A stretch of 64,000 nt of DNA from Gimesia maris (GTDB taxonomy: Bacteria; Planctomycetota; Planctomycetia; Planctomycetales; Planctomycetaceae): positions 5,037,001-5,101,000 of the forward strand of contig NZ_CP042910.1 in assembly GCF_008298035.1 (NCBI RefSeq). The letters are read 5' to 3'. Below, in pieces: positions 56,196 through 64,000 of this stretch. Position 1 is the stretch's first letter, and the number at the start of each line of letters is the position of its first letter. Position numbers and translations under genes: made by a program. The notes under the pieces were generated by a model. The model saw only the letters and a program-made list of their open reading frames with translations. It searched no databases and was not told the DNA's origin.

Positions 56196-56243
56196 TCTGA
56201 GATAGTTGCTTCTTCTTATTCTGAATAAAATGACTGAATTACA

Positions 56244-57635
56244 ATGAACACTGATACTGTATTTCATTTTCTTGGTGTGTGCGTGGTGGTGAGCCCTGCT
56301 TTGCTCCTGGCTTTGTTCGGTGTGACCTCATTGATAAATCGGCCGATCGGGGAACGCCTGATGGCACAGGCAACGCAAACCATGGTTATGGTCGGACTGT
56401 TTGCATCAGTTGCAATTCTCGGGCTAATGCTTTCGCTCGATATCCGGTATGTCCCCATAGAACTTGGCAACTGGGTTGTAATCCCCGAACAGCACTTTCA
56501 CTTTCATCTGAAATTTATTTTCGATCGATTGTCGATTCCATTTTGTATCCTGTCATTTGTTCTGTGTGGAACAATTGGTGCATTCGCCAGCCGCTACCTG
56601 CATCGAGAACCCGGTTATAACCGTTTTTTCGTCTCTTATGCCATCTTCCTGCTCGGCATGATTGTTTCTTCACTGGCGGGAACCATAGAAACACTCTTTT
56701 TCGGTTGGGAACTTGTTGGTTTATCCTCGGCATTACTGGTTGCCTTTTTTCACGAAAGGCTCAATCCTGTTCGCAATGGAATGCGTGTCTGGTCAATTTA
56801 CCGAATTGCCGATGCTGCGTTTTTAATTGCAGCCTTGATGTTACATCATTTAACCGGAGCAGGAGACTTTGACGGCTTGATGGGAACGGGATCGTGGCCG
56901 GATGGACAAGCCACCATTTCCGAACAACACGCTTTGTTTGTCGGGCTACTATTACTCATTGCCGCAGCCGGGAAATCAGCCCTGGTCCCATTTTCCGGTT
57001 GGCTTCCTCGCGCTATGGAAGGACCAACACCTTCCAGCGCCATCTTTTATGGATCGCTTTCTGTCCATCTTGGCGCCTACCTGCTGTTACGTGTCAGTCC
57101 CATCCTCGAGCTTTCGCTGACATTACGACTGGCGGTGATTTTTCTCGGTCTGATCTCGGCCCTCTACGGCTCACTTGTTGCCCGCGTCCAGACTGATATC
57201 AAAAGTGCGCTTGCATTTGCTTCTCTCACCCAGGTTGGCATTATCGTTGTCGAGATTGGATGCGGATTACGATATATCGCACTGATTCATATCATCGGCC
57301 ATGCCTGTCTGCGAACCTTGCAACTTCTGCGAGCGCCTTCGTTATTACAAGATTATCACACATTGGAAAATGCCATTGGCTCTCATCTTTCCCAAAAGAA
57401 ACCCTTGTGGGTTCGATTTATACCGAAACGCTACCGGATCATGCTTTACCGATTTGAACTCGAACGCGGCTACCTGGATATACTTATCAATCTCTTAATT
57501 GTGCGTCCTTTCATGGCCCTGTTCCGCCTGTGTGATCGTCTGGAACGTCGGTGGACCAACTTTCTCTCGGGGGGAGAATCCAGAGAGTCAGATCTGATTA
57601 AGCCGCATGCGGAATCTCTGGAGGAATACTTATGA
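56244..57635 (+). CDS. dabB: DabB-type proton-conducting membrane subunit (NuoL-like)
   Basis: 463 residues, about 12 hydrophobic helices, shorter than complex I NuoL (about 600). Conserved charges of the antiporter-like fold are present: E156 in '[14 protein letters not shown]', K244 in '[20 protein letters not shown]', H275, K320 in '[17 protein letters not shown]' and H353 in '[10 protein letters not shown]'. Adjacent to dabA (48-base gap), so it is the expected partner that couples proton flow to DabA. The C-terminus after about 385 is soluble-like and ends in a charged tail. It overlaps the next gene by four bases (ATGA). Confidence 0.88.
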   Translation: MNTDTVFHFLGVCVVVSPALLLALFGVTSLINRPIGERLMAQATQTMVMVGLFASVAILGLMLSLDIRYVPIELGNWVVIPEQHFHFHLKFIFDRLSIPFCILSFVLCGTIGAFASRYLHREPGYNRFFVSYAIFLLGMIVSSLAGTIETLFFGWELVGLSSALLVAFFHERLNPVRNGMRVWSIYRIADAAFLIAALMLHHLTGAGDFDGLMGTGSWPDGQATISEQHALFVGLLLLIAAAGKSALVPFSGWLPRAMEGPTPSSAIFYGSLSVHLGAYLLLRVSPILELSLTLRLAVIFLGLISALYGSLVARVQTDIKSALAFASLTQVGIIVVEIGCGLRYIALIHIIGHACLRTLQLLRAPSLLQDYHTLENAIGSHLSQKKPLWVRFIPKRYRIMLYRFELERGYLDILINLLIVRPFMALFRLCDRLERRWTNFLSGGESRESDLIKPHAESLEEYL

Positions 57636-59086
57636 TACCCGAACTCCATCTTCCCTGGATGGAACTATCGATCCTGATCACACTGCTTGGCGCACTTTGG
57701 GTCAGAATGATACATGATCGAGACAAGGCCTACAGGAGTTGCCTCCTGATCTGCGGTCTGGTTTTTCTCACATCTGTCTGTGAATGGATTGACTTCGAAA
57801 GCCTGCATGCTTTTGAAGCACGAGACCATTTGAATATCTTTAAACTGCTCTTTAATAAAAACTTCTTTATCGTGGACGAACTCAGTGCGCCTTTGCTTCC
57901 CCTGGCAGCTCTGCTGTATCTGCTTACCGTTCTTTCAACGTTAAAAACCAAGGGGCACCGTTTTTCATTCAGCAGTACACTGCTGTCAGAATCTATTCTG
58001 TTAGCTACGTTGAGCAGCCGGGAATTATGGGGGATTATCCTGCTACTCTCTGTAGCTACGATACTACCTTACCTGGAAATCAAAGCCCATAAACGATCGA
58101 CCCGCGTGTATGTTCTGCATATGGGTCTCTTTATCGCTTTATTAGTTGTCGGAGGAGTCCTTTCCAGCTTCAGTGAGGCCGGTGATTCGATCTCGCTGAT
58201 TGCAGGGGCTTTTCTGACGACTGCCGCTCTGCTACGCAGTGGCATCATTCCATTACACTGCTGGATGACGGATCTCTTTGAGAAAACAACCTTCGGTACT
58301 GCATTACTGTTTGTCGCTCCGATGACTGGAGCCTATGCGGTAGTGAGACTGGTTTTTCCGATTGCCCCAGATTGGGCATTACAGGGCATCGCCCTGGTTT
58401 CATTGACAACCGCCGTTTATGCCGCCTGTATGACTCTGGTGCAACGGGAAGCGCGACGATTCTTCTGTTATCTGTTTTTAAGTCACTCGTCACTTGTGCT
58501 GGTCGGGTTAGAAATGGCGACCCCCCTGGGGTTAACGGGAGGACTCTGTGTCTGGATTTCCGTCGGAATCTCGCTGGCAGGATTTGCTTTGACATTCCGT
58601 TCCATCGAAGCCAGAATCGGGCGAATTTCTCTCGTAGAATACCACGGACTTTATGACCACACTCCCACATTGGCAGCTTTGTTTCTGGTAACCGGCCTGG
58701 CATCAATTGGCTTTCCCGGAACGGTGGGATTCATCGGAACCGAACTACTTATTGAGGGAGCTATTGAAGTTTACCCCCTCGTTGGAACGGCTGTTGTGAT
58801 TGCTGCCGCGTTAAACAGTATTGCTATTTTGCAGGCCTATTTTCGCGTCTTTACCGGAGGACGGCACACCTCTTCCATTTCGCTCCGTGCACGACCTTCA
58901 GAACATGTGGCGATTTTAATTCTGGTAGCCCTGATCCTGGGTGGAGGACTGTATCCACAACCGGGAGTCACTTCCAGAAATCATGCCGCCATAGAACTGA
59001 TTCATCTGCGAGAAACCATTTTCCGTAAATCAGAGATTGATTCAAAGATCAGCGAAATCGATTTACCGGAATCAGAACAACCCTGA
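57632..59086 (+). CDS. Second proton-antiporter-like membrane protein of the dab operon
   Basis: 484 residues, about 13 hydrophobic helices, NuoL/NuoM/NuoN-like. It keeps a glutamate at the matching place (E131 in '[17 protein letters not shown]'). The K-S-A-x-x-P-F-H-x-W-L-P motif is changed to '[20 protein letters not shown]', with Arg202 replacing the channel lysine. The later motif reads '[20 protein letters not shown]' instead of D-I-K-x-x-x-A-x-S-S. It is translationally coupled to dabB. Classical Dab systems have one such subunit, so a second, divergent one is notable. Possibilities are a structural partner or a second, modified proton path. Confidence 0.85.
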   Translation: MIPELHLPWMELSILITLLGALWVRMIHDRDKAYRSCLLICGLVFLTSVCEWIDFESLHAFEARDHLNIFKLLFNKNFFIVDELSAPLLPLAALLYLLTVLSTLKTKGHRFSFSSTLLSESILLATLSSRELWGIILLLSVATILPYLEIKAHKRSTRVYVLHMGLFIALLVVGGVLSSFSEAGDSISLIAGAFLTTAALLRSGIIPLHCWMTDLFEKTTFGTALLFVAPMTGAYAVVRLVFPIAPDWALQGIALVSLTTAVYAACMTLVQREARRFFCYLFLSHSSLVLVGLEMATPLGLTGGLCVWISVGISLAGFALTFRSIEARIGRISLVEYHGLYDHTPTLAALFLVTGLASIGFPGTVGFIGTELLIEGAIEVYPLVGTAVVIAAALNSIAILQAYFRVFTGGRHTSSISLRARPSEHVAILILVALILGGGLYPQPGVTSRNHAAIELIHLRETIFRKSEIDSKISEIDLPESEQP

Positions 59087-59270
59087 ACTGGTTTACGCCA
59101 AGATTTAAGATGATGAAATTCTAATCCAAACTCCCCTTAAGCTGAACCAGTGTTTTACAGGTACGGCAGTACGTGTTACCTTACTGTATTTGCTCGCTTG
59201 CGATTCTGACTAACGGGTTATAAAGTGTTGTGCTGGAAGACTCTTTTTATTGATAGCAGAAAGACTTACA

Positions 59271-59813
59271 GTGCCACATTCAAATATTGCCCGCATTGGA
59301 ATTGTAACCGTTTCCGACCGCGCCAGTCGTGGCGAATATGAAGACCGCGGCGGCCCTGCGATCCAGGACTATCTTACGGAAGTTCTGACAAGTGACTGGC
59401 TGCCTCTCGCACGCGTCATTCCCGATGAACTGCAGACGATTACAAAGACTCTGAAAGAACTCTGCGATCAGGAACAGTGCTGCCTGGTAGTCACCACGGG
59501 TGGGACCGGCCCGGCAAAGCGGGATATCACTCCCGAAGCAACACTGGCTGTTTCTGAAAAAGAGATGCCAGGCTTTGGAGAGTTGATGCGAAAAGTCTCC
59601 CTGGAAAAAGTACCGACCGCGATCCTGTCCCGACAGACGGCCGTCATCCGGGGAGGAACTCTGATCATCAACTTACCAGGTCAACCCAAGGCGATTCAGG
59701 AATGTCTGGACGCTGTATTCCCCGCTGTGCCCTACTGTATTGATCTGTTAGAAGGTCCCTTTCTGGAAACAGATGAAGCACGCCTGAAAGCGTTTCGCCC
59801 TAAAAAGAAATAG
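59271..59813 (+). CDS. mogA: Molybdopterin adenylyltransferase (MogA/MoaB family)
   Basis: 180 residues from the GTG at 59271, which has AGAAAG eight bases upstream; a TTG at 59250 adds seven residues. Motifs: 'IARIGIVTVSDRASRGEYED' at the N-terminus, 'LVVTTGGTGPAKRDITPEAT' (G-G-T-G ... R-D-x-T-P-E) and 'INLPGQPKAIQECLDAV'. The family adenylylates molybdopterin before molybdenum insertion in molybdenum cofactor synthesis. It stands alone and is followed by a strong terminator. Formylmethanofuran dehydrogenases can use molybdenum or tungsten, but FhcA-type complexes do not require it, so no link is claimed. Confidence 0.9.
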   Translation: MPHSNIARIGIVTVSDRASRGEYEDRGGPAIQDYLTEVLTSDWLPLARVIPDELQTITKTLKELCDQEQCCLVVTTGGTGPAKRDITPEATLAVSEKEMPGFGELMRKVSLEKVPTAILSRQTAVIRGGTLIINLPGQPKAIQECLDAVFPAVPYCIDLLEGPFLETDEARLKAFRPKKK

Positions 59814-59825
59814 GCGCAATAAAAA

Positions 59826-59863
59826 AGCAGGAGCAATCGAACGAATCGCTGCTCCTGCTTTTT
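59826..59863. terminator. Intrinsic terminator, probably bidirectional
   Basis: AGCAGGAGCA (59826-59835) pairs perfectly with TGCTCCTGCT (59850-59859), followed by TTTTT; six A precede the stem, giving a T-run on the minus strand too. It sits between mogA and the convergent TatD-like gene. Confidence 0.92.
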
Positions 59864-59887
59864 CAATTTCAGATATGACTATCAGTG

Positions 59888-60739
59888 TCAGTTCTGAACT
59901 AAATTTTCACTGTTCTCTTCAATCGTTTCCAGTCGAACGGGCTTGATATCAAACTTGGGATTCTGACCCAGGAATCGAGCCGGGTTGTTGTGGAAGACTT
60001 CGATGGCATCCTGAACGGAATACCCGCGAGCTCGATACTGCACGACACACTCCTGGAGTGTGAAAGGATCGCTGGGTCCCCAGTCGGCTGAGGAATTCAC
60101 CAGGATCCGCTCGTGCCCATACATTTCCAGCATGTCAACGGCTCGTTTGGGAGTACACTTGGTAATGGGATACAATGTAAATCCTACCCAGTAGCCAGCT
60201 TCCAGAGGCTCACGGATCGTATGCTCTTCGACATGGTCAATCCAGACCCGTTCCGGATTCACATTCATGTGGGACAGCACTTCCAGTGTCCGCTTAGTGC
60301 CACGCACTTTATCCTGCAGGTGAGGTGTATGAATCAGAATCAACTGATCATATTTGATGGCCTGTTCGACCTGTGCTTCGAAAATCTCTTCTTCGTTCTT
60401 AGTGGTTTTGTGAAAACCGATTTCGCCTACACCCAGTACAGTCGGTTTCTTATAAAACTCGGGCATGTGCTTGAGCACTTCGCGGCTGAGTTCCGGGTTC
60501 TCTGCTTCTTTGGGGTTCACGGCAACCCAGCAGTAATGCTTGATGCCATACTCGGCGGCACGCGTTGGTTCGAATTCACTGATCTGGTGAAAATAATCAA
60601 TAAACGTTTCCGGATACAGACGGTCAAAGCCGGCCCAGAATGCAGGTTCCGCAACGGCAACTACGCCGGACATGGCCATGCGTTCGTAGTCCTGGGCTGT
60701 ACGGGCGATCGCGTGATAATGAGGTTGAATGATTTGCAT
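59888..60739 (-). CDS. TatD-like metal-dependent hydrolase
   Basis: 283 residues. TIM-barrel amidohydrolase pattern with TatD-style ligands: H7-Y-H9 at the N-terminus ('IIQPHYHAIART'), E106 in 'VLGVGEIGFHK', H137 in 'LILIHTPHLQ', H169 in 'VWIDHVEEH' and D219 in 'NSSADWGPSDP'. The N-terminal 'AMSGVVAVAEPAFWAGFDR' resembles the EboB-type branch of the family. Other ebo genes are not present, so that branch is a suggestion only. Substrate unknown; TatD proper is a nuclease. Convergent with mogA across the terminator. Confidence 0.85.
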   Translation of the reverse strand: MQIIQPHYHAIARTAQDYERMAMSGVVAVAEPAFWAGFDRLYPETFIDYFHQISEFEPTRAAEYGIKHYCWVAVNPKEAENPELSREVLKHMPEFYKKPTVLGVGEIGFHKTTKNEEEIFEAQVEQAIKYDQLILIHTPHLQDKVRGTKRTLEVLSHMNVNPERVWIDHVEEHTIREPLEAGYWVGFTLYPITKCTPKRAVDMLEMYGHERILVNSSADWGPSDPFTLQECVVQYRARGYSVQDAIEVFHNNPARFLGQNPKFDIKPVRLETIEENSENLVQN

Positions 60740-60900
60740 AATCGTCTCACTGATAAAATCTGATTAAAGCGGGGAGGGAGGAATTCGGTTCGACTTGGGG
60801 TCCATCAATCCTGTTTTAACAGGTGGCCCATTTCAGGCGAGCACGCCATCCAGCGTGCGGACCATTTCGGCCAACGTGCCCTTCCAGGCCTGATAAAATA

Positions 60901-61140
60901 CTAATCGAGATCTGAGAAGAGCAACAGCATCCGCTCTGATCGATTGGGCAGATGACTCTCCTCTTGCAAAAGAGCGATTGCCTCACTCAGGAGTTCCAGT
61001 CGGGAATCCTGCAAGCGTCCCGCCCCTTCTTCATGATCGTGAGCCCGGTCAATGCGATCCAGAGTCGCAGCAAGTTCTACCAGGGCACAACGGGCTTCGA
61101 GATATTCTCGATCCAAAACCTGTAAAGCTGTTTGCATCAT
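60901..61140 (-). CDS. Small conserved-looking hypothetical protein
   Basis: 79 residues from the first of two adjacent ATGs, with AAAGG eight bases upstream. Acidic and helical ('DREYLEARCALVELAATLDR', then 'LLSEAIALLQEES' and 'NRSERMLLLFSDLD'). The layout recalls short planctomycete hypotheticals with an R-x-E-x-x-x-L-F-S ending, but I cannot name a family. It lies upstream of the TatD-like gene on the same strand (161-base gap) and could be co-transcribed with it. Confidence 0.65.
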   Translation of the reverse strand: MMQTALQVLDREYLEARCALVELAATLDRIDRAHDHEEGAGRLQDSRLELLSEAIALLQEESHLPNRSERMLLLFSDLD

Positions 61141-61401
61141 TTAAACCTTTCGGATTTTTACGTCTGGTGAAGCTCCTTGATGATACACGAGCGTTTTCAA
61201 CGAATCTTCAGCTTCAACCTGTATACAAATACAACAGGAGAAGCGGACTCGAAAACGCGTCAAAGAACCCGCTCCCGGATTCAATGAATCACTCCTTATT
61301 ATATACCTTACATCGGTACTTCCTACTCTCTCAACTGAGTTCAACTCAGTTTCCCCGAAAGTGGAAACATAATTTCAGTATAAATGCATCAGTCGTAGTA
61401 A

Positions 61402-61923
61402 TTAAGGCAAGTAAAAAACCGGATGATACAGGGCTCTTCCCGGTTTCTTCTGAAAACAATCATTTCCCGGAAAATGGATCATGAAAGCATCCCGGTTTTC
61501 ACCCGTAAAGTCACATGTAAGTCCGTACTGCCATGCGGGTTCAAAACCAAAATGGAGGTAATATTCCGGATGCCCCAGTACGATCACAAACGGCTGATTC
61601 CGATTCTCAAGCTCCTGCAGTCCTGCCTGCACTAATTGAGACCCGACTCTCTGCTTTTGAAATTCAGGCAAAACGGCCAGTGGGGCCAGCCCCCAACCTT
61701 TGATATGGGAACCGTCCGTATAGTCGATCACAGCCGGCGTAAACAGAATGTGACCAATCAGTTGCTGATCCTCTCGGATCGCAACCAGGGAAAGTTGTTC
61801 CGGACAGCCCGCTCTCAAGCGGTCCACCAGGTCTGCTTCCGCAGGTTGACCAAAGGCTGCTTCATTGATTGTTCTGATTTCAGTTTGGTCCGATGAATTT
61901 TCAAAGCGAATCTGCATCATCAT
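61402..61923 (-). CDS. GNAT family N-acetyltransferase (YhbS-like)
   Basis: 173 residues; any of three consecutive ATGs could be used. GNAT motifs: 'LSLVAIREDQQLIGHILFTP', motif A 'LGLAVLPEFQKQRVGSQLVQ'-like (here 'LAPLAVLPEFQKQRVGSQL') and 'VIVLGHPEYYLHFGFEPA', the latter diagnostic of the YhbS/YjhQ-type branch. The acetyl acceptor is unknown. Its start overlaps the end of the ZnuA-like gene by 23 bases, so the two are probably translated from one message. Confidence 0.9.
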   Translation of the reverse strand: MMMQIRFENSSDQTEIRTINEAAFGQPAEADLVDRLRAGCPEQLSLVAIREDQQLIGHILFTPAVIDYTDGSHIKGWGLAPLAVLPEFQKQRVGSQLVQAGLQELENRNQPFVIVLGHPEYYLHFGFEPAWQYGLTCDFTGENRDAFMIHFPGNDCFQKKPGRALYHPVFYLP

Positions 61924-62884
61924 TGGTTTTCTGGAGTGGATTTTTTTGCTGCTGTTTCAGAAACATTTGCAGATGGGTTAACTGCTGCTGCATGTTACTG
62001 ACATAATCCCCCTGTGCAGGTGCGACTGTCAGAGGATCCAGTGTGAATACGGTAATCCCCTGCTCTGCTAATTCACGGACCAGTTCCTCTGTTGGCTCCG
62101 ATTCACACAGCATCAGAGATATTTTCTGTTGCTTTTGTAAAGTCTTGAGCTGCTTCCAGTCCTCCTGGTTCGGTTTTTCATTTGATTTCCAGTGCAGATG
62201 ATGCATTGTCCAGTCACATCGTTTGGCGAGATACTGATAAACGGGCCGACGGGAATACCAGTTCAGTCCCGGATAATCTTCCCGCAGCTGATCCAACTGG
62301 TGGTTTAACGGTTTTAATGAATCATTCAGTTTTTCCAAATTGACTCTGATCGTTTTTTCCGATCCGGGATCCAGTTTGATCAAGCGTTCTGCAATCGCTT
62401 CCGCCTGCCTTGCCATCAACCGGGGATCGAGCCAGAAAAAAGCGACCGTCCCCGCATGCGAGTGCGCCCCACCTGCTCCATGGCTGTGAACTTCAAAATC
62501 GGGAACGGTAATCAAAGCATCTTTAATCACCAGGGAAGTTCGTAAGACCTTTGAGCGAGGCAGAGAGAGTTTTTTAACCCAGTCCGCAAAGTCGGCACCA
62601 TTGGTAACAATCAGGTCCGCCTGCTGAATGGTCTGGGTCGTCGTATTGCCGGGCAGCCAGGTTTCCGGATTCTCATTCGGGGGCACCGGATTCATAATTT
62701 GAAACTCCGGCCCGACCAGTGACTCGACAATAAACTGCAGCGGATAATTGACCACGACGACAAGCCGGGGACTCTCCTCTGCTGCCTGCTGCTGGACCTC
62801 ATCCGTTTTTGACTGACACGCAGAAATCATCAGCAATAAGTACAAACTGAATACTTTGAATACAGGCTGCATCATCGACACCAT
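61901..62884 (-). CDS. ZnuA-like substrate-binding lipoprotein lacking most metal ligands
   Basis: 327 residues from the ATG at 62884, which overlaps the permease stop by one base (TAATG); ATGs at 62875 and 62872 are close alternatives. Lipobox I-S-A-C (Cys 23). The fold of cluster A-I metal-binding proteins is recognisable ('QQADLIVTNGADFADWVKK', 'DPRLMARQAEAIAERLIKLD'). The expected ligand histidines are replaced, however: 'NPETWLP' instead of D-P-H-x-Y, 'VAFFWLDP' instead of x-P-H-x-W-L-D-P, and 'RRPVYQYLAKR' instead of x-H-x-A-F-x-Y. A short His-rich loop ('HSHGAGGAHSHAG') remains. Coupled to an FtsX-type permease, not a ZnuB-type one. Confidence 0.85.
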   Translation of the reverse strand: MVSMMQPVFKVFSLYLLLMISACQSKTDEVQQQAAEESPRLVVVVNYPLQFIVESLVGPEFQIMNPVPPNENPETWLPGNTTTQTIQQADLIVTNGADFADWVKKLSLPRSKVLRTSLVIKDALITVPDFEVHSHGAGGAHSHAGTVAFFWLDPRLMARQAEAIAERLIKLDPGSEKTIRVNLEKLNDSLKPLNHQLDQLREDYPGLNWYSRRPVYQYLAKRCDWTMHHLHWKSNEKPNQEDWKQLKTLQKQQKISLMLCESEPTEELVRELAEQGITVFTLDPLTVAPAQGDYVSNMQQQLTHLQMFLKQQQKNPLQKTNDDADSL

Positions 62885-63999
62885 TAAATAAACCACATTC
62901 GCATTAATTGATGAATATACACTCGCAGCACAGCGGTCAGGATCGAAACGATCATCAGGCTGGCTGCCAGGATGAAACACAGTTCTGTCAGTTGCAGTTT
63001 CCAGATCGTCAATCGACTGCAGCCCAGTTGAAACATCGTCCGTCGTTCGCGCTGGCGTAATCTCAAAGACAGAATAAACACCAGTGCCAACAGTAAGCCT
63101 ACCGAAATCGACACCAGTAGTGTATTCGCATCGAACAGCTGTTTGACGCGAAATACCAGTTGCAGTAATTCATTTACGATCTCGACGGGGCGAATCAACT
63201 GAATGGCAGACTCTTTTGTATCATACATCCCCAGCAGCAGCACTTCCGATTTCGGATCAGTCGGAATCAGGATCATCGAAGTTACAGGAAACGACTCGAT
63301 CTCACCATGAAAGTGAAATGACGCCAGATTGTCTTCGGTTACTTCATTGAACTGGGGTACTGCGGCGTTTGCGATTATGCTTTGCCCCTGCTTATTTAAT
63401 ACCAGATCTTGATCTGTTTCTGCATTGATACTCTGATGACCATGTCCGATACCGGAGATAATCCATTCCGTCTTCAGATCGACAAAAACAGCATCGTCAT
63501 CGGGAGAGTATGCCTGGTCCAACACTCCCACGACCTGCATCTTGAGAGGGTAGTTTCCTGATAGATCGAATACATTCAAGGGATCGGACATTAATCGATC
63601 ACCCGACTTCAGCTGCAGTCGCTTCGCAACATTGGATCCAATGACACAGTCACCCAGACGTTGAAGACTGGTACCGTCTGCGATCCTGAGTTTGCGGAAT
63701 TCAAAATAATCCATGGTGGTTCCCACAATCGGCGCGCCTTGAGCAGTGAAACGTACCGCTAGAGGAATGGGTAGCGCGTAGCCAGTTTCCTGTATGGTTT
63801 CGACTTCCTGCATAGTAGTTAATTCCAGCTCCGCCTGACTGAAATACATACTCTGTAATGCCAGGTCAAAGCGACTCCCCTTCATTCCGGCTACCAGTGG
63901 AGTGGCGTTGGCACGGGCCATCAGATCCCGCTCGAACTGTGTTACTCCAAACTGCAGCAGCACAGGCAATAAAATGGCCAGCGAGACGCATAGAACCAG
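62884..63999 (-). CDS. FtsX/MacB-type ABC transporter permease, 5' end outside window
   Basis: The frame is open to the window edge, so the start codon is missing (372 codons shown, including the stop). A first hydrophobic helix is seen at the very start ('LVLCVSLAILLPVLLQFG'). A long extracytoplasmic MacB-PCD-like domain follows ('GDCVIGSNVAKRLQLKSGDR', 'LKMQVVGVLDQAYSPDDDAV'), then three C-terminal helices ('TLLVSISVGLLLALVFILSL', 'RRTMFQLGCSRLTIWKLQLT', 'LCFILAASLMIVSILTAVLR'). MacB/LolCE-type permeases act with an ATPase, expected just beyond the window. Directly coupled to the ZnuA-like lipoprotein. Confidence 0.87.
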   Translation of the reverse strand: MVLCVSLAILLPVLLQFGVTQFERDLMARANATPLVAGMKGSRFDLALQSMYFSQAELELTTMQEVETIQETGYALPIPLAVRFTAQGAPIVGTTMDYFEFRKLRIADGTSLQRLGDCVIGSNVAKRLQLKSGDRLMSDPLNVFDLSGNYPLKMQVVGVLDQAYSPDDDAVFVDLKTEWIISGIGHGHQSINAETDQDLVLNKQGQSIIANAAVPQFNEVTEDNLASFHFHGEIESFPVTSMILIPTDPKSEVLLLGMYDTKESAIQLIRPVEIVNELLQLVFRVKQLFDANTLLVSISVGLLLALVFILSLRLRQRERRTMFQLGCSRLTIWKLQLTELCFILAASLMIVSILTAVLRVYIHQLMRMWFI

Positions 64000-64000
64000 C

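Noticed and set aside
60841-60921. Protein-like minus-strand reading ending in 'TLAEMVRTLDGVLA'
   Set aside because: No start codon with a ribosome-binding site; it overlaps the end of the small gene at 60901-61140 in another frame. Too short to support as a gene or frameshift remnant.
61141-61344. 67-codon minus-strand open frame
   Set aside because: No ribosome-binding site, no protein-like pattern; it ends just where the next small gene begins, which is coincidental.
1-64000. CRISPR array, insertion sequence, prophage or integrative element
   Set aside because: No spaced repeat array, transposase, integrase, att-like repeat near a tRNA or phage structural gene was seen.

Overview
The window reads as chromosome from a planctomycete of the Planctomycetaceae type (Gimesia or Rubinisphaera relatives would fit). 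This is inferred from gene content, not from an rRNA. The evidence is several proteins of the planctomycete families PSCyt1/DUF1549/DUF1553 and DUF1501, a PVC-type CxxCH heme dehydrogenase, a FecR-LamG anti-sigma-like protein beside an ECF sigma factor, 24-residue leucine-rich repeats, and an H4MPT-type formylmethanofuran dehydrogenase subunit. I see no rRNA, convincing tRNA, CRISPR array, insertion sequence or prophage.

Layout. 1-6.2 kb: the end of a TPR-like gene, a minus-strand TadE-TadE-TadG set, an LRR membrane protein and a DUF1853 protein. 6.3-10.4 kb: a PAP2 phosphatase, small and secreted hypotheticals, and a secreted beta-propeller gene interrupted by an in-frame TAG. 10.4-17.1 kb: a complete RND efflux operon (adaptor, pump, outer-membrane lipoprotein). 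The pump has an enlarged central linker and the adaptor a histidine-rich loop. 17.1-18.2 kb: about 1.1 kb without a gene. 18.2-20.2 kb: FxsA and a PQQ-like beta-propeller protein.

20.2-25.6 kb: a minus-strand lipid-type cluster of ketosynthase, acyl carrier protein, two CrtI/retinol-saturase-like flavoproteins and a FabZ-like dehydratase. Its composition recalls the clusters proposed for ladderane synthesis in anammox planctomycetes, and its product is unknown. It is one of the best candidates here for an undescribed pathway. 25.9-32.9 kb: ECF sigma factor, FecR-LamG protein, PSCyt1/DUF1549/DUF1553 cytochrome and DUF1501 protein in a row. 33.0-40.9 kb: a PAS-AraC regulator diverging from a second DUF1501, DUF1549/1553 and cytochrome-WD40 set, with two TTCGAA-centred palindromes about 31 bp apart between them.

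41-49.3 kb: a Tat-exported protein and a PVC heme dehydrogenase (minus strand), divergent from a complete sugar ABC importer. The intergenic region carries the same GGAGTCATT element just downstream of a -10-like hexamer in each direction. 49.3-51.3 kb: a degenerate FmdB-like protein and FhcA. 51.4-59.1 kb: an inorganic-carbon locus of beta-carbonic anhydrase diverging from DabA and two proton-antiporter-like membrane proteins. 59.2-64 kb: mogA with a strong terminator, a TatD-like hydrolase, a small conserved-looking protein, a GNAT acetyltransferase, and a ZnuA-like lipoprotein (lacking most metal ligands) coupled to an FtsX/MacB-type permease that runs off the window.

Functionally the window mixes envelope and secreted machinery, one-carbon and inorganic-carbon metabolism, and a possible unusual lipid pathway. 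Family assignments come from reading motifs by eye. No database search was run.
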